This document shows, piece by piece, positions 1 to 5,241 of a stretch of 8,376 nt of DNA. The notes under the pieces were generated by a model, which was not told the DNA's origin, made no database searches, and saw only the letters and a list, made by a program, of their open reading frames with translations. This stretch comes from DATBMY01 sp036554605. Its GTDB lineage: Bacteria > Acidobacteriota > Blastocatellia > UBA7656. The stretch covers positions 1 through 8,376 of the forward strand of contig DATBMY010000518.1 in NCBI GenBank assembly GCA_036554605.1. Reading direction: 5' to 3'. Every line of letters starts with the position of its first letter. Position 1 is the stretch's first letter. The translations under genes and the position numbers were made by a program.

Positions 1-34
1 TCTCCTCCCCGGATTTTGTTAATGCTCCAGTATA
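1..34 (-). promoter_or_regulatory. Possible promoter and ribosome-binding site of a divergent gene off the left edge
   Basis: Read on the minus strand, the first ten bases of the window are GGGGAGGAGA, a strong Shine-Dalgarno-like purine tract, and TATACT at 34-29 is a 5/6 match to a -10 box. A weak -35 (TTTCAA, about 16 bases upstream) accompanies it. Together they suggest a leftward gene that starts just outside the window and diverges from the propeller gene at 155. The Gly-zipper gene at the other end of the window uses a very similar tract (GGGAGGAG) before its ATG. No coding sequence of the supposed gene is visible, so this is tentative. Confidence 0.3.
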
Positions 35-154
35 GCGGCGCGGCATTTCTTTGAAAAGATTGGAGCTGTAGTCTTGCGCCGGTACGCCTGTTATGAAAAA
101 ATCCTTGCCTCACGTTGCCGCATCATTGTGATGAACTTATCAAGAGGGAAGTTT

Positions 155-2278
155 ATGTTCTCACGCTCGCTCACGATAGCAGCCCTTTTATTATCGCTAT
201 CCGTCGTTTCGGCATCTTCTATTCAACAGAAAACGGCGACGGTTTTCATGCCCGCGGCCGCTACCGAAACGCTGGTCAGCCCGGCCGCCGATCCGGACCC
301 GCGAAACGAGACTACGATTGGGGTGAGCCCAAAGAATGATCAGATAATAGTGGGCGCATCGAGGGTCATAGCGGGCGGCGGCGGGCCTGGCAATAGAGGG
401 ATAACGCGCGTCGGTTATTATTACTCTTCCGACGGGGGGCGCACCTGGGGCAGCGCGCTCGTTGGACTCGACACTCCGCAGAAAACCTGGGGGCGGATGA
501 CCGACCCCATCGTCGTGGTCGATACGGATGGAGTCTTTTACCTTTCGGTCCTTCTTCTCGATAATGAGAATTTTGATTCGGGCGTCTATCTTTACAGGTC
601 TACGGATAACGGCCGCACTTTTACAGATCCGGCGCCCATCGCGCTCGACATCGGAAGCGGCAGCTTGCCAAAGCTTGCCGATAAGCCCTACGTCACGATC
701 GATACTTCAAATTCTAGTCCTTTCAAGAATTCGATCTATGCCGTCTGGGTAAGCATCGAGCCCGGTCGCACCGTCATTCTCTCATCGCGTCGAAGGCCGG
801 GCGAGTCCGCATTCTCAGAGCCGAAGAGTATAAGCCACTCGGGAGACATGCGCGGGCCTTCGGTGACTACCGGGCCGAACGGCGAAATGTACGCGGCGTG
901 GGAGGGAATAGGCAATCCGAAAACGATTCTCTTTAATGCATCGACAGACGGAGGGGAAACTTTTCTGCCGCCGCTTGTCGCGCCTTCCATCGACTATAAT
1001 GTTCATAATTTCACAGGCTCTTTATCCGAGCCCGGTGCCGCGATTGCCGTATTCCCTATCAGGCGCATGAATAGCTTTCCAGTCATTGATGTGGACCGCG
1101 GCAACGGGCCTGATCGCGGCTCGGTCTACATAACGTGGGCCGAGGCTTTCGGCAATTTCGGGGCGGACGTATTCATCAAGAAGATAACTTTAAAAGAGAA
1201 TGACGATCCGATCATTGGTCCGACCGTCAGGGTAAATGACGACGCGGGCGGCGCCGACCAGTTCTTTCCCTGGTTGAGCGTTGACTCTTTGACGGGAGCG
1301 GTCAATGTCGCATTTTACGACCGCAGAGAAGACCCCACTGGTTTCTTCATGCACGCCTATATGGCCCGGTCCACCAACGGCGGCGCGAGCTTCGACCGGA
1401 ACGTCAAGATGAGCAGTGAGCTTTCGGACCCGCGCGTGCAGGCGGATGTTGTGAATATTCGCGGTACGGGAATAGGCATCGGTGACTATATCGGGATCGC
1501 CGCCGCGCGTGGCAAAGCGCATGTGCTTTGGACCGATAGTCGCGCCAGGAAGCAGGAAATCTTTTATGCCCAGGTTGTCTTCGAAAGACTCGGACCAAGC
1601 AATGATGAGTGCCAGTCCAGCGCGGTGATAGGGACGCTGCCATTTGAGATCGACGCCGATACCAGCGCGGCAACTCCGGCGGCCAACGACCCGCAATCCT
1701 GTAGCGGCAGCGACTCCAGCACCATCTGGTATTCAGTCACCCCTGTTGTCGATACGGTATTAGGCGCGGAAGCTATCGGCAATTACGACACTGTGCTGAG
1801 CGTATATACGGGCAGCTGCGGCGCGCTCACGCGCGTGGCCTGTAATGATAATGCGCCGGACGCGACGGGCGGCGGCGCGGGCTCTCTATTGACTTTTCAG
1901 GCACGCGCTGGCACGACGTACTTCGTCGTTGTCGGCGGCAAAAACTCGGGCGGCCAGGTGCGGGCCAGGATAGGCCATCCGGCAATATCAAAGGTGGAGT
2001 TCAAGAAAGGCCCCGACCGGAGCAAATCGCTTAAGATAACCGGGGCGGGCTTTGCGTTGAACAACTCGCGAGTCATAGTCCGCTTCGACGGCGGCGATAA
2101 CGAGATGACCTCGGTTTTCTACACCGGCGCGCAGCACGCAGATGGGACCGTGGCGGAGATTTTCGCGACGCGCAGTAAGCTAAAGAAGCTGGTAAAGAGC
2201 GGCAGGACGGTTCTCGTTCAGGTGGAAAGCCCGGCTGGAAGCGGGCGTTTCTCGAACGTCTATTCATTTACAAGGTAA
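155..2278 (+). CDS. Secreted sialidase-like (Asp-box/BNR repeat) beta-propeller protein with PPC-like and TIG-like C-terminal domains
   Basis: This 707-residue protein is predicted to be exported and to act on or bind extracellular glycans or surfaces. The frame stays open upstream to a TTG at 74, but I chose the ATG at 155: AGAGGGA sits about six bases before it and the protein then begins with a classic signal peptide (MFSRSLTIAALLLSLSVVSA). An ATG at 131 is an alternative. Four Asp-box motifs (S-x-D/N-x-G-x-T/S-W/F) mark propeller blades: S92-W98 region, S149-F156, S263-F270 and S406-F413 (D replaced by N408 in the last). The stretches YDRREDP and GDYIGIAAARG after the third box are typical of proteins labelled sialidase family in Acidobacteriota. 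Residues about 483-600 (starting NDECQ, two Cys pairs) resemble a pre-peptidase C-terminal-type beta-sandwich, and about 610-707 resembles an Ig/TIG fold ending at the C terminus. I cannot identify the Arg triad of true exo-sialidases, so enzymatic activity is unproven; it may be a binding protein. The next gene starts three bases after the stop. Confidence 0.8.
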   Translation: MFSRSLTIAALLLSLSVVSASSIQQKTATVFMPAAATETLVSPAADPDPRNETTIGVSPKNDQIIVGASRVIAGGGGPGNRGITRVGYYYSSDGGRTWGSALVGLDTPQKTWGRMTDPIVVVDTDGVFYLSVLLLDNENFDSGVYLYRSTDNGRTFTDPAPIALDIGSGSLPKLADKPYVTIDTSNSSPFKNSIYAVWVSIEPGRTVILSSRRRPGESAFSEPKSISHSGDMRGPSVTTGPNGEMYAAWEGIGNPKTILFNASTDGGETFLPPLVAPSIDYNVHNFTGSLSEPGAAIAVFPIRRMNSFPVIDVDRGNGPDRGSVYITWAEAFGNFGADVFIKKITLKENDDPIIGPTVRVNDDAGGADQFFPWLSVDSLTGAVNVAFYDRREDPTGFFMHAYMARSTNGGASFDRNVKMSSELSDPRVQADVVNIRGTGIGIGDYIGIAAARGKAHVLWTDSRARKQEIFYAQVVFERLGPSNDECQSSAVIGTLPFEIDADTSAATPAANDPQSCSGSDSSTIWYSVTPVVDTVLGAEAIGNYDTVLSVYTGSCGALTRVACNDNAPDATGGGAGSLLTFQARAGTTYFVVVGGKNSGGQVRARIGHPAISKVEFKKGPDRSKSLKITGAGFALNNSRVIVRFDGGDNEMTSVFYTGAQHADGTVAEIFATRSKLKKLVKSGRTVLVQVESPAGSGRFSNVYSFTR

Positions 2279-2281
2279 GCG

Positions 2282-3241
2282 ATGAAGGCTCTGCGATTCG
2301 AAGGGAGACTGGAATTCACAACCGAAGCTCCGAGTCCGGCTCGTGAGGGCGAAGCGCTCGTCGAGGTGCTGTGCGCGGGCATATGCAATACCGATCTTGA
2401 GATCATTAAAGGATATGCGGGCTTTAGCGGGACGCTCGGGCATGAGTTCGTCGGCCGCGTTGTCGAATCGCCCGATTCCGCGCTCGTAGGCAAGAGAGTT
2501 GTCGGCGAAATCAATGCCGGGTGTGGCCGCTGCTATCTTTGTCGCACCGGCGACTCAAGGCACTGTGACCTCAGGACGGTCCTCGGCATAAGGGGGCGAG
2601 ACGGCGCATTCGCGCAGTTCGTTTCGCTCCCACCGCGCAACCTCATTGAGATACCCGATTCGATAAAGGACGAAGAGGCGGTATTCGCCGAGCCTCTCGC
2701 GGCCGCCTGCAATATAGTCGAGCAGGTCGAGTTTCGCGAGCCGGAAAGAGTGGCCGTCATTGGCGATGGCAAGCTCGTGCAATTAATTGTGCGCGTGCTT
2801 TCGCGCACGGGCACCGATGTAACAGTTATCGGCAAGCATGACGACAAGCTGGAACTCGTATCGCGCGCGTGCGCAAGAACTATCAAAGTAGACGAGGTCG
2901 GCGCGCAACATCATCGCAGGTATGACGCCGTGATAGAGGCAAGCGGCTCGCCCGCGGGCTTGCCACTCGCCATCACTCTGGTAAAACCTCGGGGCAAGGT
3001 TGTGCTCAAGTCAACGCATCACGGGGAGACATCTTTTGAAATGTCCGCGATAGTGGTCAATGAAGTAACCATCGTCGGCTCTCGGTGCGGGCGATTCGCC
3101 CCGGCGGTTGAAATGCTTGCGGAAAGGGCCATTGACGTCGAGCCGTTTATAACGGCGAGGTTCCCTCTCGAAGATGGGGTCGCCGCGTTTGAGAAGGCCG
3201 CGTCCCACAATTCCATCAAAGTTCTTTTGCAGGTTAAATGA
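2282..3241 (+). CDS. Zinc-dependent medium-chain alcohol dehydrogenase (MDR superfamily)
   Basis: A 319-residue cytoplasmic oxidoreductase predicted to interconvert an alcohol and a carbonyl with NAD(P). The N-terminal GroES-like domain carries the catalytic zinc set: C35 in C-N-T-D, H54-E55 in G-H-E, and probably E137 in A-E-P-L. The structural zinc lobe is complete: C81, C84, C87 and C95 (C-x2-C-x2-C-x7-C). The Rossmann segment is V-I-G161-D-G163-K-L-V166, so the third glycine of GxGxxG is a valine; the second strand ends VIGKHDDK. The protein is some 20-30 residues shorter than usual family members (about 340-350), mainly in the C-terminal half. AAGGT about six bases before the ATG overlaps the end of the upstream gene, so co-transcription and possibly translational coupling with the propeller gene are likely. 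Substrate cannot be told from sequence; threonine, sorbitol and aryl-alcohol dehydrogenases all share this layout. Confidence 0.88.
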   Translation: MKALRFEGRLEFTTEAPSPAREGEALVEVLCAGICNTDLEIIKGYAGFSGTLGHEFVGRVVESPDSALVGKRVVGEINAGCGRCYLCRTGDSRHCDLRTVLGIRGRDGAFAQFVSLPPRNLIEIPDSIKDEEAVFAEPLAAACNIVEQVEFREPERVAVIGDGKLVQLIVRVLSRTGTDVTVIGKHDDKLELVSRACARTIKVDEVGAQHHRRYDAVIEASGSPAGLPLAITLVKPRGKVVLKSTHHGETSFEMSAIVVNEVTIVGSRCGRFAPAVEMLAERAIDVEPFITARFPLEDGVAAFEKAASHNSIKVLLQVK

Positions 3242-3326
3242 CGCTCGAAATGCCGCTTTGAGTTAGCCCCGGCCCTGAATCTGGCTCCCAGAACCGATTT
3301 CAAGGTAAATCTCCAGAACAAATTGA

Positions 3327-3355
3327 TTGACACGGTCTGCTTCAGATGTTATAAA
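3327..3355 (+). promoter_or_regulatory. Strong sigma-70-type promoter of the HU gene
   Basis: A perfect -35 box TTGACA (3327-3332), a 17-base spacer, and TATAAA (3350-3355, 5/6 to consensus) preceded by TG at the extended -10 position (3347-3348). The transcription start would be near 3362, giving a leader of about 58 bases before the HU ATG. This is the best sigma-70 match in the window, fitting an abundant nucleoid protein. Confidence 0.75.
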
Positions 3356-3370
3356 GCCGCCAAAGCGGCT
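3355..3370. promoter_or_regulatory. Perfect dyad overlapping the HU transcription start
   Basis: AGCCGC-CAAA-GCGGCT is a perfect 6-bp inverted repeat with a 4-base centre. It begins on the last base of the -10 box and spans the predicted start at about 3362. Because half of it lies upstream of the start, it is better explained as an operator (repressor or HU autoregulation) than as an mRNA hairpin; that role is inferred from position only. Confidence 0.4.
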
Positions 3371-3419
3371 ACTACATATTGAGTAGGCGAAGACTTGACA
3401 TACGATATTTGGAGGTCTG

Positions 3420-3704
3420 ATGAATCAGGGTGATTTGATTGAAAAAGTTGCGGGCGCTGCTTCGATAACAAAAGCCGAGGCCGAGAGGGCAATAAACGCG
3501 GTGAAAGAAGCAATCACCGACAGCCTGCGCAAGAACAACAAAGTGACCCTGGTAGGATTTGGGACGTTTGCCGTCTCGCACAGGAAATCGAGGCGCGGGC
3601 ACAACCCGCACACGAGCGAGCCGATAAGGATTCCCGCTACCAAGGCAGTGCGTTTTACGGCCGGCAAGCAGCTCAAAGAGGCTGTCAACAAGAGGAAGAA
3701 ATAG
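3420..3704 (+). CDS. HU-family nucleoid-associated DNA-binding protein
   Basis: A 94-residue histone-like protein that dimerises and bends DNA. The helical N-terminal dimerisation half (residues 1-41) leads into V-G46-F47-G48-T49-F50, then the beta-arm signature R58-R59-G60-H61-N62-P63-H64-T65, where Pro63 is the residue that wedges into the minor groove in HU/IHF. The protein closes with the usual F-x-x-G-K-x-L-K-x-x-V helix and a short basic tail (NKRKK). Length is normal for the family (about 90-99). The ATG at 3420 is set by GGAGGT at 3411-3416. It is a monocistronic unit behind its own strong promoter. HU versus IHF subunit cannot be settled; a single homodimeric HU (hupB-like) is the simplest reading. 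Confidence 0.95.
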   Translation: MNQGDLIEKVAGAASITKAEAERAINAVKEAITDSLRKNNKVTLVGFGTFAVSHRKSRRGHNPHTSEPIRIPATKAVRFTAGKQLKEAVNKRKK

Positions 3705-3826
3705 GCTCTTATTTGTAGGTCGCTCGCGCCATTCCCGATTAAAGTCTCCGGGCCGGTATTCGGCTCGCGATCCCGTTAGCTACAACTTTAACCCTCCACC
3801 AATCATCATACGGATGCACTAAAAGG

Positions 3827-3871
3827 TGTGCGCACAACCGGAAAGGGTGCGCGAGCGGGAAAGGGCCCTTT
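3827..3871. promoter_or_regulatory. Dyad and direct-repeat cluster upstream of the sigma-54-like promoter
   Basis: Within 45 bases there are a perfect 10-base palindrome TGTGCGCACA (3827-3836), an inverted repeat GCGCAC (3830-3835)/GTGCGC (3847-3852) with an 11-base centre, a direct repeat of GTGCGC (3828 and 3847), a direct repeat GGAAAGGG (3840-3847 and 3858-3865), and a perfect 12-base palindrome AAAGGGCCCTTT (3860-3871). The cluster lies about 78-122 bases upstream of the start predicted from the element at 3922-3938, the usual place for an enhancer-binding activator. It fills the otherwise gene-free stretch 3705-3977. No regulator is identified. Confidence 0.4.
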
Positions 3872-3921
3872 TGCCAGTGCTTTTAAGTGTTGATAATTAA
3901 GAAATTCGTGATTGGAAGTAT

Positions 3922-3938
3922 TTGGAACGGGCATTGCC
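3922..3938 (+). promoter_or_regulatory. Sigma-54 (RpoN)-type -24/-12 promoter for the small secreted proteins
   Basis: The sequence TTGGAACGGGCATTGCC matches the sigma-54 consensus YTGGCACGRNNNTTGCW at 12 of the 14 defined positions; the misses are A for C after GG and a final C for W. The essential GG (3924-3925) and GC (3936-3937) are exactly ten bases apart. Transcription would begin near 3949, about 29 bases before the ATG at 3978, with AGGTGGGG in between as ribosome-binding site. No sigma-70 pair with acceptable spacing is seen here: TATATT at 3940 has no -35 at 16-18 bases. Sigma-54 use would make these genes dependent on an AAA+ activator. Confidence 0.5.
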
Positions 3939-3977
3939 TTATATTGATGTGAAGGGGCGGCCCTCAGGTGGGGAAGT

Positions 3978-4187
3978 ATGAAAAAAGAGTTTTTAAAGGG
4001 ATTCTTAAGTGCTATTCTAATCGCAATATTTTCCTTCGGCACCCTGGCTCAATCCGGCTCAAACGGGCAGTCGCAAAAGAAGGAGAAGTTGCAGGTTGTA
4101 GTAGTCGAGAAGAAAGGCAGTGACCGGACGACGGGCAACGGCGAATCGCAGAAGCCGCGCCTTGAAGACCGGAAGAAGTCGCAGTAG
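3978..4187 (+). CDS. Small exported Lys/Gln-rich protein, first of a tandem pair
   Basis: This 69-residue protein starts with a convincing Sec signal peptide (MKKEFLKGFLSAILIAIFSF, then GTLAQ) with cleavage expected after Ala24. The remaining 45 or so residues are charged, low in complexity and probably unstructured, with QSQKKEK, a hydrophobic VVVVEKKG strip and a basic C terminus. There is no cysteine at the cleavage site, so it is not a lipoprotein. AGGTGGGG precedes the ATG by a few bases. It shares with the next gene an MKK start, a signal peptide ending AQ, a following QKKE and a later VV-x2-K-x-G. I recognise no family function; small secreted basic proteins of this style occur in Acidobacteriota. 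Cell-wall, polyanion or extracellular-polymer binding is only a guess. Confidence 0.65.
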   Translation: MKKEFLKGFLSAILIAIFSFGTLAQSGSNGQSQKKEKLQVVVVEKKGSDRTTGNGESQKPRLEDRKKSQ

Positions 4188-4206
4188 CCTTTTCGGGATA
4201 TGCGAA

Positions 4207-4422
4207 ATGAAGAAGATTGTCTTGGCACTAATAATCAGTCTGGTAGGCATCGTCGGAGCTGGCGAGATGCCGAGTTCCTCTTCGCTCGTCTACGCCCAGA
4301 AGAAGGAAGAGAAGAAGAAGGACCCTCCGGGGCGACCGGTGGTCAGAGATAAGGGAGAGAAGGGAAAAGATAATAAGTCCAAGCCCCCTCCCAAGAAAGG
4401 TAAGAAGCCGGAAGACGATTAA
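4207..4422 (+). CDS. Small exported Lys/Pro-rich protein, second of a tandem pair
   Basis: A 71-residue protein with a signal peptide (MKKIVLALIISLVGIVGAG, cleavage possible after GAG or later after VYA) followed by a strongly basic tail: QKKEEKKKDPPGRP, then alternating Lys, Gly and Pro ending PPPKKGKKPEDD. The frame is open upstream to 4120, but that would overlap the previous gene, and the internal ATG at 4207 directly opens the signal peptide. The ribosome-binding site is poor (GGGAT about seven bases upstream), so translation may depend on the preceding gene 19 bases away. The tail is likely disordered. It ends by overlapping the stop codon of the convergent STAS gene by four bases. Confidence 0.65.
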   Translation: MKKIVLALIISLVGIVGAGEMPSSSSLVYAQKKEEKKKDPPGRPVVRDKGEKGKDNKSKPPPKKGKKPEDD

Positions 4423-4814
4423 GAGGCTTCCGACTTCTTATCTTTTTTCCTGGTCTCTGCTTTCGCGAAGCTATCAAGGGCTTCCTTCTCGTCGGAATGA
4501 ATCTCAAATACCCCGTCGAGCTTTGATATCGCGAGAATGTTTCTTACCGATTGCGAAGGCGAAAGAAGCTTTACAGCCCCTTTTTTCTTCATCGCCGCCC
4601 GGTAAGATTTTATAAGACTGCCGACGCCGGTGCTGCTGATATATGTCACGCCCCTCAGATCGATCAAAAAATGAATCTCATCTTCTTCGACGAAACCCTG
4701 GACCATATCGGCAAGCTGATCCGGGCCGTCGCCCGGGTCCAGCCGCCCATTTATTTTAATGACACGGACTGAGTCTACCTTTCGGCTTATAACTTTTGTA
4801 GGACGTCTCATCAT
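4419..4814 (-). CDS. STAS-domain anti-sigma-factor antagonist (SpoIIAA/RsbV-like)
   Basis: A 131-residue cytoplasmic protein of the family that binds an anti-sigma kinase and frees its sigma factor when unphosphorylated. Features visible: the N-terminal strands with I-N-G23-R-L-D26, the central F-L-I-D52-L-R-G-V strand, and the phosphorylation loop Y58-I-S60-S61-T62-G63-V-G65-S-L. In SpoIIAA and RsbV this loop reads D-S-S/T-G-L-G; here the Asp position is Ser60 and the candidate phospho-acceptors are Ser61/Thr62. The C-terminal strand-helix follows (VKLLSPSQSVRNIL to about residue 115), then a charged lysine-rich tail. The gene stands alone: no anti-sigma kinase, phosphatase or sigma factor gene is beside it. 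Start could be either of two adjacent ATGs (4814 or 4811); upstream GATGAT is only a weak ribosome-binding site. It converges on the small-protein gene with overlapping stop codons. Confidence 0.88.
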   Translation of the reverse strand: MMRRPTKVISRKVDSVRVIKINGRLDPGDGPDQLADMVQGFVEEDEIHFLIDLRGVTYISSTGVGSLIKSYRAAMKKKGAVKLLSPSQSVRNILAISKLDGVFEIHSDEKEALDSFAKAETRKKDKKSEAS

Positions 4815-4962
4815 AATGGATCATCTCATGCCTGGATTCCTTCGCAGGTGGGACCAAGCGCAGACTAATTCAAGCCATCTCTCTACCTGAAAACTAGATT
4901 GCGGAATTCTTCTACTTGCACATCAAGATCAAACGGGCCAGTACTTTCCAGACCGGCCATTC

Positions 4963-4991
4963 ATACTACATCAAGACCCCACACTTAACAA
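4963..4991 (-). promoter_or_regulatory. Possible promoter of the STAS gene
   Basis: On the minus strand TTGTTA (4991-4986) and TAGTAT (4968-4963) are separated by 17 bases; each box matches the sigma-70 consensus at 4 of 6. The start would be near 4956, leaving a leader of about 140 bases. It is the best pair I found between the STAS gene and the tRNA; nothing else identifiable lies in 4815-5082. Confidence 0.25.
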
Positions 4992-5082
4992 GATGATCAA
5001 CTGCTCGCGACCTATCAGGAGAATATCGAGGCACGGGTCTCATTAATAATCATCAGAATTCGGTTGAAATCGGGGCCAAAGA

Positions 5083-5158
5083 TGGTGGGCGCTACTGGAC
5101 TCGAACCAGTGACCCCTGCCGTGTGAAGACAGTGCTCTACCGACTGAGCTAAGCGCCC
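5083..5158 (-). tRNA. tRNA-Val, anticodon CAC, CCA encoded
   Basis: The minus strand folds into a full cloverleaf of 76 bases. Acceptor arms GGGCGCT and AGCGCCC pair over seven base pairs, followed by discriminator A and an encoded CCA (5085-5083). The D arm holds AGCTCAGTCGGTAGAGC; the anticodon stem CTGTC/GGCAG encloses loop TTCACAC, giving anticodon CAC at 5125-5123, which reads the valine codon GTG. A 5-base variable loop and the T arm ACTGG-TTCGAGT-CCAGT complete it. It is a single tRNA with no partner genes; no integrase or att-like repeat is seen beside it. Confidence 0.97.
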
Positions 5159-5185
5159 TGAATGGCAGTCATAGATTAGCAGATG

Positions 5186-5213
5186 ATTTTAGAGATTTCC
5201 ACCCGCCGCACAA
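5186..5213 (-). promoter_or_regulatory. Candidate promoter of tRNA-Val
   Basis: On the minus strand TAAAAT (5191-5186, 5/6 to TATAAT) stands 16 bases after TTGTGC (5213-5208, 3/6 to TTGACA). Transcription would start about 20 bases upstream of the mature tRNA end. The -35 half overlaps the hairpin that follows the metalloprotease gene, so the tRNA may instead be reached by read-through. Confidence 0.3.
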
Positions 5214-5236
5214 TCGACCGCGCGACGGGTTGGAAA
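5196..5236 (-). terminator. Long hairpin at the 3' end of the metalloprotease gene
   Basis: Arms 5236-5222 and 5209-5196 form a stem of about 14 base pairs (TTTCCA, CCCG, CGC blocks) with one bulged A and one G-T pair, around a 12-base loop. It begins six bases after the stop codon of the metalloprotease gene. No T-run follows on either strand, so it may be a factor-assisted terminator or an mRNA 3' stabiliser and not a classic intrinsic terminator. Confidence 0.45.
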
Positions 5237-5241
5237 GATCT

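Noticed and set aside
74..154. TTG start giving a 27-residue extension of the propeller protein
   Set aside because: The extension is not signal-like, has no good ribosome-binding site, and would bury the clear signal peptide that starts at 155.
1190..1696. 168-codon open frame on the minus strand inside the propeller gene
   Set aside because: Composition is a shadow of the plus-strand gene; no recognisable domain, and the plus frame has Asp boxes across this stretch.
3395..3400. A second TTGACA upstream of the HU gene
   Set aside because: A -10 box at 17 bases would fall on the HU start codon, after the ribosome-binding site; the pair at 3327/3350 is far better placed.
3706..3780. Possible terminator after the HU gene (GCCG/CGGC and TCGCG/CGCGA pairings)
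   Set aside because: Stems are only 4-5 base pairs with mismatched neighbours and no T-run.
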